Assembly (NCBI GenBank): GCA_037176845.1
Contig: JAYKXP010000037.1
Location: forward strand, 372,001 to 436,000
DNA length: 64,000 bases
DNA from: Paramarasmius palmivorus
Lineage: Eukaryota > Basidiomycota > Agaricomycetes > Agaricales > Marasmiaceae
Reading direction: 5' to 3'
A program made the position numbers and the translations under genes. How positions within the stretch are numbered: position 1 is the stretch's first letter; each line of letters starts with the position of its first letter. Below the pieces are notes generated by a model. The model saw only the letters and a list, made by a program, of their open reading frames with translations. It did no database searches and was not told the DNA's origin. Shown one piece after another: positions 11,227-23,412 of this stretch.

Positions 11227-11461
11227 TGTAAGGCGGCTTGTACGCCGACGAGAGGCTCGATACGCGAGCGGGCGGTAACGCGAGGCCAAAGGCCGAGAGA
11301 GCACGACAACTCTGTAGATTGTGATGGGAGTAAAGCAAAGACAACGAATGATGTACGTACAGCCGAGTAACCGGCGTTATAGGTACGAGGCTGTAGGTAA
11401 ATAAGGACAAGCAGATAAGTGATAAAGAGTGTGATGAACCAAATTGAGGGGGCGCGTTACA
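11227..11461 (-). repeat. LTR, right copy (5' LTR of the element)
   Basis: 235 bp, TGTAA...TTACA, same sequence as 8093-8327. It carries the promoter for gag. The adjoining 11080-11226 would hold the primer-binding site; ttggtgttggctcg about 20 bp inside is a weak candidate. Confidence 0.93.
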
Positions 11462-12020
11462 TTTGCTCAGCCAAGTTCTCCTTTTCATACTCTTTATTAT
11501 GCGTTCTCTCGGCCGTGAAGAAGACATGTTTATTCGAGAGTAAATCTTCCTTTCCCCATTTTGGTATCTTGTAATACGCTTGACATGGATATCAGCAAAC
11601 CGCATTTGCAGAGATGGGAGGATAATCAGAGCCACACTAACCTTTGTTCCCGACAAGTTTGAATTCCCTTTGTTGTTCAACCATGTTGGAGATAAAGTAG
11701 AGGCTGACTCTAGATGTTGAAGGCACAATAACAGAGGTTACCCGCCCAAATTTCGAGCCTTATGAGCCTCCTGCGACAACAGGCACACTTTCATTGACGG
11801 AGGCACGCCACGGGACTTGAACCATCCCGAACCCACAAGCGCCCTGAAATAAGCACGAGTCGGAGAATCGGGGGTGAATAACGTACACAACTCCTGCAGG
11901 TGTTAATTATCCTCCGCGACAGCTTAGGCACGAGCCGTCTTATGGACGTTTTGAAGCAGGTACAGACGAAGCGTTGTACTTGTGCCTCTGCGTCTAGTGC
12001 ACAATACGGTATAACAGGGC

Positions 12021-12030
12021 CTATATATGG
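12021..12030 (-). promoter_or_regulatory. TATA-like box upstream of the interrupted gene
   Basis: The minus strand reads catatatag about 200 bp before the proposed ATG at 11825. It could drive the interrupted gene if the 5' leader is long. Motif-based only. Confidence 0.25.
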
Positions 12031-12179
12031 GGGAAACTGGGTTAAGGGGAAGTGAGAAAAGACGCCGCTATTGACATAAAGAGGGACATCGCGTACCACT
12101 GGCAAGATGCACTCACATCCATGCTGAATTCCGGGACACTGAGAGCAGCTAGAACGTTGCAGCTTCTTTGTCACGCCAT

Positions 12180-13298
12180 ACCATCCTCCGAAATGCGATG
12201 CCCAGCTTTATGCTAACAATGGGTGTGTACAATGAGTACGACTAGAATTTCTCGTCGTGGTGGTTAAGGACAAAGGGTTAAATTAGCGCCCAATGAGTAA
12301 TCTGTTTCCTATTGGACCGTTCAGCCACGTGATGATATCTCACCTTGGTCTTCTCCGACTCGTCAAAAGTGTACTCAAGAGTCGGAAGACCAAATCTTTC
12401 TTCACGCCAAGTATCCTAGGATATCAATTTGAACTCTTCATTCTTCCTGGAAAGTTCTTTATCGCGGACTTCCAGGGCGACTTCTCACTAAGTCACCTTT
12501 GGGCGCTTGAGCTCTCCAACTCATCATTTTCAGGCCACGTGGCGATTTTTCACCCTTGGTCTTTTCCTCGTCCTCCTCGTCCTCCAGTTCGGACTTCCGC
12601 GACTCCGTTTGAATTATGAAAATCGCATTCCAGGCCACAGTTATCCACAAAGGTAAGATACCGTTTTCAGTCTCTGTACCTATGTTTAACCTATGGCTTT
12701 TCCAAAAAGCGTCGGCATCCTTGTTGATTTCACACGGCGTTATACCCGCATCCAAAGATTTGCTTGCGGTAAAGACTCAAAATGCGTCGATTGAGCGGTC
12801 AAAGCCCCGCTTCAAAGCTTCTGTGGCTTGCCGGAGTGCCAATCATTGGCTTCGACTTTTGGCTTAACCATGAAGCAGCCTTGCCGATCTTCAGACTGAG
12901 GTACATAAAACCAAGTCTCTTCAGTTCTCGTCGCCGTGCTGAACTGTTTTCCAGAACTGCCCCTCACCGTTGCCACCTTAGAAAGGACTCAACGCTCCTA
13001 AAAGTCTTGGTCGCTGGCCTTGTGATCAACCAAATTCGGTTAGATATCATCTGTGCAGCGCCACCAATTGCGTCAGCCAGTGCGGACTTCCTTCTTCCCC
13101 TCATCAAAGGCATATGATTGACTAGGCCTTCTCTCTTCTTTCTAGTCCCTTGTCAAGCGAATCCGGAAACATCTCGCTTTTTTCCATTGGTTCAACTTGG
13201 GTCCAGACGGCAGAGATAATTGATCAAATTCAACTGCTTTTATATCCGCGACACCCCACAACCCCGCATACCAAGCCCTTTCTTCCCCACCCCCATCG
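12180..13298. other. Intergenic, no convincing gene
   Basis: Several ORFs of 80-110 codons overlap on both strands without splice or domain support. Two stretches, near 12325 and 12530, share ttcag-gccacgtg and a cac-cttggtctt core and look like an old internal duplication. The right end is the promoter of the acyltransferase at 13299. Confidence 0.45.
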
Positions 13299-16141
13299 AT
13301 GTCGAAATTTGAGGCCAAACCCACGGCCGGGAAGACATTCTCTTTCCAGAGTAAACTCCCAAAGCTACCTATACCATCCCTAGAAGAAACGTGCAACAGA
13401 TACCTTCGAGCGCTCAAAGCATTGCAAGATGAAGAAGAACACGAGAGGACCAAGTTGGCGGTCAAGGAATTCTTGGAAAACGATGGTCCAATCATGCAGG
13501 AAAAGTTGAAGGAATACGCTAAAGATAAAGATAGGTGCGCTCCTTTGCCCAGTTTCAACAGTTCGCTCTGACTTGTTGTTAACGCAGTTACATCGAAGAG
13601 TTCTGGTATGAATCATACCTATCGCACAGTGACCCTGTCGTGCTCGCCTTGAATCCATTCTTTGTTCTCGAGTATGTGCTTATTCGTAGCGAGCACAACA
13701 CGTCATCCTGACTCCCATCGGCAGAAACGATCCTACACCTGACAGAGGCGGCCAATTACTTCGCGCAGCATCGCTTATCGTCTCCTCACTTGGCTTCATT
13801 CATGACCTCAGAGCAGAGTTGCTCGAACCGGACACCATTCGTGGTGTTCCTCTCGATATGGACCAATACACAAGACTCTTCGGCTCCTCCAGAATTCCAA
13901 CAGGGGTTCGTAAACATATTCATTCATGCCTTTGGCGACGCTGACTTTCCATTCATTTCTAGAAAGGCTGCAGAATGGAAGTAACGCCAGATTCCAACCA
14001 TATCGTTGTGTTGAGACGTGGTCAATTCTGTACGTTTCTCCAACTTTCCAACTCGGTGATAGCATGTCTGAGGCTTTTATAGACTGGTTCCCCGTCTTGG
14101 ATGAGGACAATCGACCTCTTCTTACTGAGCGCGAGATCGTCCGTAACCTGCAAGCCATCATCAACGATGCCAATACTGTCTCTCGCAAGGAGGTCGCCTC
14201 CAACTCGGTAGGCGTTCTCTCGACCGAGAACCGTAAGACGTGGTACAAGGTCCGGAACATGATCAACTCGGATAAACGGAACGCATCCTGTCTGGAAATA
14301 ATCGACAAGGCACTATTTGTCGTGTGCCTGGATGATAACGCCGATCTCAAGGACAACTTGCCAGAGTTGTGCTCCAACTTTTTGTGCGGAACCTACGGAC
14401 TCGAGGAAGGTGTTCAGGTCGGAACTTGTGTAAATCGATGGTATGATAAGCTGCAAATCATCGTATGCTCGGATGGTGCAGCTGGCATCAACTTTGAGCA
14501 TACGGGCGTGGATGGACATACGGTGTTAAGGTACGTTCTCGTTTCTGCATGCTGTGTCTATTCAGTCGGCTGATGGTATTTGGAATAGGTTCGCAGCTGA
14601 TATATTTACAGAGGGCTTGATGCTTCTCGCGCGATCCATCAACCCATCTGCACCCACACTATTCCATGCTCCTCTATCGCCGTATGCCAAGTCGTACAAG
14701 CCACCGAAGGGACAGTCCAAGCCCGTTACCGGCCAAGTTATCGATACAACGCCGAAAAAGCTGGACTGGAAACTTACGCCGGAATTACGCGTAAACATTC
14801 GGTTCGTGCTTTTCCGTCCTATTTCTACGTGCGGTGTTACTGAGTTTGCTCCATAGTTTCGCGGAAACCCGTATCAGTGATCTGATCTGCCAAAATGACT
14901 GTCAAGCTTTGGAGTTCAAGGGATATGGAAAGAACTTCATCACCAGCCATGGATTCAGTCCCGATGCATTCGTGCAGATGGCTTTCCAGGCAGCGTACTT
15001 CGGGCTTTATGGTACGTGTTACACCAACTCTTGAGCATAGGCATCTTGTTCATGTCCTACTCTAGGTAGAATCGAGTGTGTATATGAGCCGGCGATGACC
15101 AAATCCTTCCTGCACGGCCGAACAGAAGCTATTCGGTCGACTCAACCTGAGAGTGTCAACTTCACGAAAGTATGTCCCTCTTCTGGCTTCTTGTTTCTAT
15201 GTTTAACATCAACCTTAGACTTTCTATTCCGACGCTTCACCTTCAGAGAAGCTCGCTGCATTGCGCAAGGCCTGTGAACACCACAGCAAGCTAACCAAGG
15301 AATGCAGTCAAGGTTTCGGGCAAGACCGTCATCTCTATGCCTTATACTGTCTCCTGCAAAGACAAATGGCATCGGCAAACTCTTCATCATCTGACTCCGA
15401 CTCCCGCTCGTCGTCACCAGTGTCAGAATCAGCGATGAGCAGTTTGAGTAATGGCCATCCTCGTGCCCAACTCCCAGCCATATTCACTGATCCTGGTTGG
15501 GAGCTTTTGAACACAAGTATCTTGTCCACGTCAAACTGCGGTAACCCAGCATTGAGGTTGTTTGGGTTTGGACCTGTTGCAGCGGATGGGTATGGTATTG
15601 GTTATATTATCAAGGATGAAGGATTGTCTGTGTACGTGGGTTTTCGACTGCTCTTATTATGACGGAAGACTGATCTCCACCTCCGCAGCTGTGCATCCTC
15701 AAAACACCTTGCAAACTAGACGATTCCTCGATACCCTCGCAGGGTACTTGCACGATGTTCGAGGAATGATCATCCAGTTACACCGCGCAGCCAATGAGCC
15801 GCCTAAGCCATTCGTAGACCACACTGGCGTGCTCAGAGATTCTAAGACCGGAAGACCCATTGACGGTTACGATACCGAATCGGAGGATGAGGAGTATGGA
15901 TTGCGTAAGTTCCTTCAGTGATGTACGCTTGCCTTGATCTGATTCCTATTCCGTACAAATAGCGGGCTACTCGTTCTTTGGTCCCGCTGAGGTAGAATTG
16001 CTAGATAGTCAGCGAAGAAACCGACAGGGTTCAAGAAGATATGCCAATGTTGGTAAGTGCCTTATCTCGGACAGTCGTCTACAAGTTTTGAATTGACACG
16101 ATCCGCTTTCAGGCAAGGTTATCCAGATTGCGGAGTATTAG
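13299..16141 (+). CDS. Carnitine O-acyltransferase (carnitine acetyltransferase, fungal YAT-like)
   Basis: Member of the choline/carnitine acyltransferase family. It moves acyl (probably acetyl) groups between CoA and carnitine, so that C2 units can cross organelle membranes. The reconstructed protein has about 765 residues in about ten exons. It starts M-S-K-F-E-A-K-P-T-A with K-L-P-K-L-P-I-P-S-L-E-E-T near residue 25, the usual family opening. Further matches are G-C-R-M-E-V, R-G-Q-F-Y, the catalytic-histidine region F-E-H-T-G-V-D-G-H-T, R-T-E-A-I-R-S-T-Q-P-E-S, and L-F-G-F-G-P-V-A-A-D-G-Y-G-I-G-Y near the end. A serine-rich insert (S-S-S-S-D-S-D-S-R-S-S-S) precedes the last conserved block. 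No clear mitochondrial presequence and no SKL-type end (it ends I-A-E-Y), so a cytosolic form is possible. It converges on the transporter ending at 16306. Confidence 0.85.
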
Positions 16142-16305
16142 GTTCATGTCTGGTGGACATAACGCGGAGGAGATCTGTATGCGCCTCATGTACTGCATGT
16201 ATTCTAGGATTTATCTGTACAATAGAACAGGCCTCGAGGATAAATATTTCAGTCTAAGCAACGACGGAAAACCTAAAGGAAAAGATAGACAATACTGCAC
16301 TCTCT

Positions 16306-18590
16306 TCAATGTTTCTTCTCGGTTTCAACATCTCCGTGTGTGGATGTTTCCTGCGAGCTTCCCTCTTCAAGTTCGCCGGCCTTTGAACCACGTTTATGAC
16401 CAACAAGCCCTGCACCACGAAGGAAGGCGAAAGCAAGAATAGATGCTGTGAAGGCCGAATATGAGCATAGTCCACTAGACGGGCTGACGGTACGTACACA
16501 ATACTCCAAATGCAAAGGTCGACCAAAATGCAGCATGATAGGATCTGAGCTGGATATATTTCTCGGCATGTCTGGCATCTGGTGGTGGCGGTAAACCGTC
16601 GCGTCTTGAGGTATTCTGCAGAACATTGTCGAAAACCACAGTAGATATCGTTAAGCCTAGGGAAGTTCCGAGCTGAAAGGAGCTTGACATCAGTCTTCCC
16701 GAATAACCAATCAAGCGCTCATATCTACCTTAGTCATACACTGAAAGACACCGCCCGCAAGACTCTGTTGATGCAATGGTGCAACTTTAGCGATGAACAT
16801 TGTCCCAGCCGTGAAAACAAAATCGACTCCAAAAACGGAGAGAATGGCAGCAGGGAACCCGAAAGCCCAATATGGTGCATTAGGGTCAATCAATGCAAAC
16901 AGTAGCGAGGCCGCGCTGGTGATCATCGCCCCCAAACCTGTTGACAGATTTAGAATGGACCTTGCGTTACTGACAGGGGGTAATTTACCCATTAGCCACA
17001 CAAGAGGTATGTACCCAACCACAAATGCAACGAATACGTTGCATAGCATTCCGGTGACGAACATTGGTACTATTCGGACCATTGTCAATATCGGGCTCAG
17101 CCCTGCGTAGTCTTGGTAGTACACCTTTTGTTCATTTCAGGTCAGCTTCAACCCACAAGGACGGGCGGACGCTTACCAAAGCCCAATAGTTCCACGACAA
17201 GAACGAGGCCCAAAGCAGGAAACCTATCCACATCACAACAGATACACGCCCTTTGGCCCTCGCCCAAAGGGATAAAGGCATCAACGGCGGAGGTGTCGGT
17301 AAGAGTGAGTGGCCGGTGGGTGGTACAGATCCATCATTGCTATTTGCGCTTCGGACCGCTTCAAGGTAGCCTTGCCATAGCAAGAATAAAGCAAGGAAGA
17401 TAATGCCGACAATCAGCAAGCCAATAATATCTATACTGGAATGAGAATACTAGGGATTTGGAAGGCAATGGATCACTCACACGGTGTCTTCCACCTTTGC
17501 GGTGCAATTTCGCCCTGTCCCAAAACAAATACGACGAGAACTAGACCAACGGTCACAAGCCCAGCTCCAATCCAATCTACTCGCCTGTCGGGCTCCGTTG
17601 ACGGAAGATCTCTGTCAAACGCCAGTACTCCAATGACAAGCGTGACGAAGATCAGAGCCTGCCAAAGAACACATCAGGAACAATAGTTGGAATGATAATC
17701 AGTCAAATCAACCTACAGCGTTAAAATAGAATATTGATCGCCACTTTTGACTGTTTTTGGGGGTAAGCGCTCCTTGCTGAGCAAAAAAGTTACAGCACGA
17801 ATGACTCACTCCGTAAGCTGCGTAAGGACCCCTCCTACCGCCCATCCAAATGCTGAACCAATAGGGGCACCAGCGCCGAACGTTGCGAAGGCAAAAGCTC
17901 GCATTTGCCCAGGCGGGAAGGAATGTGCCAAGATTCCAATCTATGTGTATGTCAATTATTGATGCATTTCTAAAGATGAATTATGATGGACGCGTGAAGA
18001 CCTACCGCGGCTGGTATCGTAGCAGCTGCCCCAATACCTTGGATGCCCCGGAGTATGTTCAGAGTCAATGGTTCTGTATTAGGGTGAGTGTCCGGGCTGG
18101 TGGGAGTGATGACAAGTGTGCGTACCCCTCACGAATGCGCAGCCGATGGTGAAGGCTAACAGCCATGCGGAGCCTAACACAAACGCTTTCTTTCTTCCGT
18201 ACAGATCGGCTAAACGAGCTAATAGTAGCAGAAGACACCCCTGTGCGTTGTACCATTAGTGTTGACGTTGCGAAGTTGAGAATTTTTCCCTCACCGAACT
18301 CAGAGAGTAACCTGAGACGATCCATTGAAGGTCGACTGTTCCGATTCGGAGGTCATGTTCGATGGTCGGAATTGCGATGGAGACACCTGTGTTATTGACA
18401 GACTGAAAAGAAAACCAGATCCATGAGGTTTCGACTCGCCAGGAAAGAGGGAAAGACTCACATTCGACACCATGGCCAACGTGCATCCTGCAATAATCAT
18501 GATGGACCTGACTAGGCCACGCTTTGCGTTTCTCGTTTCTGCGTCATCGACTTCAGGCATTTGCGCTGCATCTTCGGAGACGTCGCCCAT
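16306..18590 (-). CDS. MFS transporter, DHA2 drug:H+ antiporter type (copy 3)
   Basis: Complete gene, same family and exon plan as 3116-5518, in opposite orientation. It starts M-G-D-V-S-E-D-A-A-Q; the first helix is S-I-M-I-I-A-G-C-T-L. It has D-L-Q-W-I-V-S-G-Y, a motif A (L-A-D-L-Y-G-R-K-K), a motif C (G-A-G-A-P-I-G-S-A-F-G-W), R-V-D-W-I-G-A-G-L, L-L-P-T-P-P-P-L-M-P and M-V-R-I-V-P-M-F-V-T-G-M. The last exon gives R-G-A-G-L-V-G-H-K-R and an acidic tail ending V-E-T-E-K-K-H. It is clearly more diverged than copies 1 and 2 are from each other, so this duplication is older. Its 3' end lies 164 bp from the acyltransferase stop. Confidence 0.87.
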
Positions 18591-19404
18591 GGTGGATACA
18601 GAAACGGAGAAGGAAAGTCGTCTAGACCCAAAAATGTTTTATGTAGGTGCCAAGTGATACCCATATAAGCTTCGGGCAGGACAAAGATAGAAGCCTTCGT
18701 TACATCAAGAAGCGGGTAGTGCATCACGAAGCTCCCGATGATAGCATAGAGCGGCCCCAATACATGTACGTCAAGAAGCTGCCTGGACGCATATCATCTT
18801 GAAGAATTGCATGCGGTATGGCACAGCCTGGCATTCACAACAGACCGAAAACATGATATCTATTGACCAAGTCGGCAAAAAAATATTTCAACCGGCCTCA
18901 AGGTCAGGGAACAACTTGAACACCGCCGTAAGTGTGCCTGCTCGGAACTTCCTCGTTGATTGCTAGCTGATTGGGTTCGGATGCCGAGCAGGGAGCCATC
19001 ATGACCCAAATCACAGAAGAATGGAGGTTAGGATACGATCCTGCCGTCCGCGCCTTGACCGCGGAGAGAATCAAATCGCGCCTACTACTTAAAAGAAGTC
19101 GGAAAAGAAGCAGTTTTCTGACATGAAAAATTTTCCGGTCAGCCCATGGCACAAGTTCACAACCAGTGATTACTCACAGGGAAGATTCGACTACCAACTT
19201 TTCATGTAATCTTGTTGAGGATAAGGACACCAGCAAGGGCCTAGATGATGGTGGTGGTAGAAGGACAAGCCGAAGTTGTATTTTGTTGTCTCGCGTCGCG
19301 TGACTCGTGTGACGGAACGTGTCTCGTGCTCCTCCGTGTACCTCCATGATCTCTCTACCATATTTCGACCTTGACGCTGCATAATTGTCGTATCTCTACT
19401 ATTC
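18591..19404. other. Divergent intergenic region
   Basis: Shared upstream region of the minus-strand transporter and the plus-strand Rap1-like gene. No gene seen; short ORFs lack support. Confidence 0.5.
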
Positions 19405-22400
19405 ATGGCTACGAGGTATGCTTCGCTCCATGATGCTTGAGAAACATACTGATCCCTGGCCATTCCAGTGGAGGCCCTCGAAACCCGTACACAGACGATG
19501 AGGATGCACATCTCATTGAATATCTGGCCAAATGTTGTCCGGATCCTCGTGGGAGAAAGGGCCAGACCGTTTTCAAGCAGCTAGAAGATGACGAAGTGTG
19601 TCTCCACTTTGCAGTCCGACTTATTGGAATCTGATTTTTGGAAAGGCTTATCCATGGCATAAACGACACACATGGCAATCTTGGCGAGATAGATATGTCA
19701 AGCATAGCGATTATTTCGACAAGAAGATTAGGATATACCAAAGGAAGAACGGAATAGTGCCTACCGTCGCCACACAGAAAGTGAGGACCAACCAGCCTAC
19801 CCAGCCGACTCCCTCCAAAAGGAACGACTATACCGAAGAAGATGAAGAATATTTAGTCGAATATCTCGCTACGAAGACCACATCAAATACAGGAAGGAAG
19901 GGAAACAACATCTACAAGCAATTGGTGGACGACGAGGTGTGTGTTTTGCCTTATCGTTAAACACCCGAAAACTGACTCTTTTTTATTCAAGGTTTATCCC
20001 TGGCACAAACGTCACCCGTGGCAGTCTTGGCGGGATCGATACGTTAAGAATAGCGAAGATTTCGACAGACGAATCAAGCGTTATCAGCGCAAGAAAGGTC
20101 TTGGATCTACACCCCAAGATGAGAGTTCCAAGGATTCAATCGAAGAGGTCGTTATAAAGAAGCCGCAACAAACATCACCTCAGAAGGCGCCACTGTCTAC
20201 TGAAGCTCAGAAGAAGAGAAAACGAATCTCAGGCATATCGGACGACACCAGAGTGGAGAAGAGACCAAAAGTTCTCGAGCCCAAGGGCAAAGATGTCGTC
20301 AGGAAGAAGCCGGAGAAAGTCGGGGCATTCGTCCAGCGTAGAGATAATGGGGATGTCCTCGTATCTACGTTTGTGACGGTCAGCCAGATACCACGGCGGC
20401 GTGCGCAGGCTACAGCGCCTTCTGATCGAAGGATAGTTGAAGTAGAAGAGGATAGAGGCGAAGGAAGTAGTCGTGGTGCTCTGGCTGCCGAAAGGAACTC
20501 CGGCTCAGGCTTGCACTCCTCTAGGATTGTATCTAGCAGGCCATCGTCTTCTCTCAAAGCAACGTCCTCGGTACCATCGGCATCAGCGAAATCCAAAACT
20601 ACTAACCGACCTGCTGTCGGTACGGAGAAACCCAAGCTAACTTCCCATTCCGGCGACCAGACCGTTCGTTTCGTGGGCGAAGACGATGATGCAATGTCCG
20701 TTGATGCTCACCAGCGTGCTTCTCCAATCGACATCGATGATGACAGCAGACCACAGTCGCCACTATTCACGCAGCCTGCTGAAAGGCGATCTCTATCACC
20801 CTTGTTTACGCAACGTCCAGAGAATGATGATTCTGAAACCTCTGGGAGCGGGCATAATTCGCTATTCTCACAGTCAGGGTCAATGTCAGCCTCTGAATCC
20901 CGTTCCCGGTCACCGTTGTTCACTCAGGTGGTTGATGTCGATAATGGTGGTGTTCAGGAGGAAGAGGACGATTCGCATGAGGTTGATCAAATGTTAACTG
21001 ACCCTGCTGAACCCCAGGAGAAGGACGAAGATAGCGAAGAAGACGAGGAAGTGGAGGAAGAAGCTTCCCCGAAGAAACCGTGAGTCACTTTGTACATTAT
21101 AACAAATCTTCTTTACCCTGACCTGAATCGACAGGCCAGCAAGGACCATTTCACGTCTACCTGAAGAGGTCGAGCCCAGTCAAACACAAACCCAGAATAT
21201 TTACCCCTTGCTTGGGTCGCCACTACGCTCTCAGCCGGACGTCATCGGCGACCAACCGTTACCAGGCTCATATAAATCTACTGGACGGCCTAATACTGCA
21301 CAGCTCCCACCTTCTCAATCGTTGCGTCCCGCCCTTCTGTCTTCGCAGGGCCGGAAGCCGAAACAACCCCCAAGATTGTTAGAAGGGCCATATCGCTCCC
21401 AGTTCGCTGCTGCAAAGAAAGCAAGAGAGATATCCGAGGGAGAGGATGCAGACGACAACAGTGATGACGACGAAGATCTAGTGCCGGTGCCTCCCAAGAA
21501 GAAGCCACTCCCACAGCGGGCTGCTCGCCATACTACAGCGAAACCACATCCATTCGATGTTTCCCCTACTCCTAGCCCTTCACCTTCACCACCGTCAAGG
21601 ACAAAGACATCCCTAGCAACGAACCAATGGTTACCTACCCGTTCTCCAACACCTCCCGTTTCGCGTCTTCGTGCACAACCCGTAGCATCTTCGTCTCGCC
21701 ACGGTGTACCACCACCATCACCACCTCCACAGCCCGAGACAGACGAAGAATATGAAGAAGAAAGCGAGATGACATCAACTGAGATTGACGAGAACGAACA
21801 ACGTATTCATCCCTTTGATGCACCTTCTCAACCTACCACGCCCAAACCTCAACATCCTTTTGACATGTCTCAACAACAATCATCCATGCGCTCTGTGCGT
21901 TCTCATGTTAGCGAAAAAGACATGGAGAAGGTGGTTCATGTACTGGAGAGATTCATATCCAAACTAGATACGGAACGACGGGAGAGGCTGATGCAACGCT
22001 CCGGGATGGTCGAAGGTGACGAAGTGGAACAGGATGAGCAGCAGCGGAATGTAGTGTCCAACGGCGAGGAGAAAGAGCTCCTCCAAAGGGGATCGCCACT
22101 TCCCAGACAGAAAGATGTTGATGTCAATGTTCTCTCTGAGGAAGCCAACGACAACAGTGTACATATGGAAGATACCGATGTGGAAGAGCAACAACCACAA
22201 CCTAGTACTCGCCGTTTGTCTGGTGACCGGGCCAACCCTCAACGTTTATCTGATCGCATGCTACACGAGGCGCACCTACGAGTAGAAGACTTTCAACCAC
22301 ACGCTGAGAGCTCGATTGCGCCTCATCATCGAACACGACTGCAGACTGGTCCAGAACACCTGTTCTCCACTTCCTCTACCCCCGCAGCACCACAAATCAC

Positions 22401-23166
22401 GAATAAGGGAAAGGCTAAAGCAACGGCCTTCTCCGATGGTCCTCGACGCCACACGATAGGACCAGTGCAAACGGTGGAAGTCGACGAAGAAGAGGAGGAC
22501 AGTATTCCTCCAAGAGTCGACCTCCGTATGGCTTTGCGTTCTAGACGCAAGTCACTCCCTAGTCGATCTTCCGTGAGCTCGACGATTAGTAGAGATCTAG
22601 ACGATATCTCTCTAGTACCTTCCGTGTCGCACGGAAAGTCAGGCGGACTGTCGGAACGAGATCAAGCGAGGCTAGTTCATCTTCAGGTGGCACGTATGGC
22701 ACACGAGACTGGGCTATCCGAAGAGAAGGTGTTGGAAGTTTGGAATGAGTACGGGGACTTAGAGGTGGCCGAGACTGTTTTGAGGGATGTAGCAAAACAG
22801 TTGAACGACCTGTTTGTGAAAGCAAAGCGTCGCCGATCATCTGTCTCGGTCGGTGGGATGGGATCGTCGCCTATGGCAGTCATAGGACCGAAAGAGAAAG
22901 AGGAAGATTCTGTTCAACAACGCCCACGAACGATCTCACCTACACACACACAAACGAGCACACGCCGACGACGATCATCCAGGTTCCAACCAACATTTGT
23001 GGATGAAGATGATATCCCAGATTCGGAATACAGCCCGCCCGCGGCTTCAAGGGCGGGGAAGTTCGTCAGATTGAAAAGACAGGGAAGGGTTGAGGAGGCA
23101 TTTGAGAGGGAGAAACGGCGAGCTAGTGCCAGTGGGTCGAAACGTGCACGAGATTCAGGTACATGA
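19405..23166 (+). CDS. rap1: Rap1-like telomere protein with two Myb domains
   Basis: Predicted nuclear telomere protein of about 1,170 residues in five exons; the start is a four-codon first exon (ATG at 19405). Two Rap1-type Myb domains stand in tandem: N-P-Y-T-D-D-E-D-A-H-L-I-E-Y ... Y-P-W-H-K-R-H-T-W-Q-S-W-R-D-R-Y-V-K, then N-D-Y-T-E-E-D-E-E-Y ... W-Q-S-W-R-D-R-Y-V-K-N. Each is split by an intron at the same place (after D-D-E), so one arose from the other. A long disordered middle follows, with three S-P-L-F-T-Q copies plus N-S-L-F-S-Q, and three H-P-F-D copies. A helical C-terminal region (L-V-H-L-Q-V-A-R-M-A-H-E-T-G-L-S-E-E) resembles the Rap1 C-terminal domain. No BRCT domain precedes the Myb pair. 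Rap1 proteins act in telomere length control and shelterin assembly. The Myb assignment is good, the orthology moderate. Confidence 0.7.
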
Positions 23167-23412
23167 CCCGCAGTGAGCAAGCGATACCATTCCTCGCCCA
23201 GGGCTGCGTACATTATTAATAGTCTGATATGCTCTTTCTAAGTTTCTCCGTCTGCTATATGGAAACCGGATGTACATAGTAGTTATGGTTCAAAGCCAAA
23301 TGCGATCATATTGTTGGTACATTGTTGGGATACTTGACAGTAATACATGGTACAGTAACCGGACTGTAAGCGATAACGAAAGATTTCAAGAAATTATGCC
23401 CCAGACTTTGAA

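Larger units (their letters stand above)
8093..11461 (-). mobile_element. Gag-only (non-autonomous) LTR retrotransposon
   Basis: The element is 3369 bp, bounded by two 235-bp direct repeats that begin TGTAA and end TTACA. It is flanked by the 5-bp duplication tttgc at 8088-8092 and 11462-11466. Orientation is minus: gag reads from 11079 to 8533, and a purine tract (ccggggagag on the minus strand) abuts the left LTR. There is no protease, reverse transcriptase, RNase H or integrase; only ~200 bp separate the gag stop from the purine tract. The LTRs look identical by eye, so insertion was recent. A relative elsewhere in the genome must have supplied the enzymes. Confidence 0.92.
5812..11825 (-). 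pseudogene. Unknown nine-exon gene interrupted by an LTR retrotransposon
   Basis: Not recognised as a family. Exons, reading down the minus strand: 11825-11789, 11709-11642, 11567-11462 continued at 8087-8067, 8015-7780, 7717-7234, 7177-6618, 6554-6501, 6433-6315, 6262-5812. If the element and one target-site copy are left out, all phases agree and the frame is open for 711 codons. The third exon then reads I-P-K-W-G-K-E-D-L-L into V-H-E-F and joins T-K-G-F-S-I-M-S-E-N-K. The part left of the element (7998 to 5812) is fully open, with conserved-looking stretches such as Q-V-L-R-N-L-V-F-G-T-A-E and M-M-R-Y-E-A-C-V-R-R-L and a lysine/arginine-rich region near the end. An ATG at 7998 could still give a shortened protein. 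No signal peptide or membrane helix is seen. The first exon is the least certain. Confidence 0.6.

Noticed and set aside
10937..11728. Long minus-strand ORF running from host exon through the LTR
   Set aside because: It reads through host exons, an intron and the LTR by chance. The host exons and the element are better explained separately.
11801..11850. tRNA-like 3' end on the minus strand (ggttcaagtcccgtggcg)
   Set aside because: The T stem does not fit a 5-bp stem with a 7-base loop, and no 5' half is found. It overlaps the proposed first exon of the interrupted gene.
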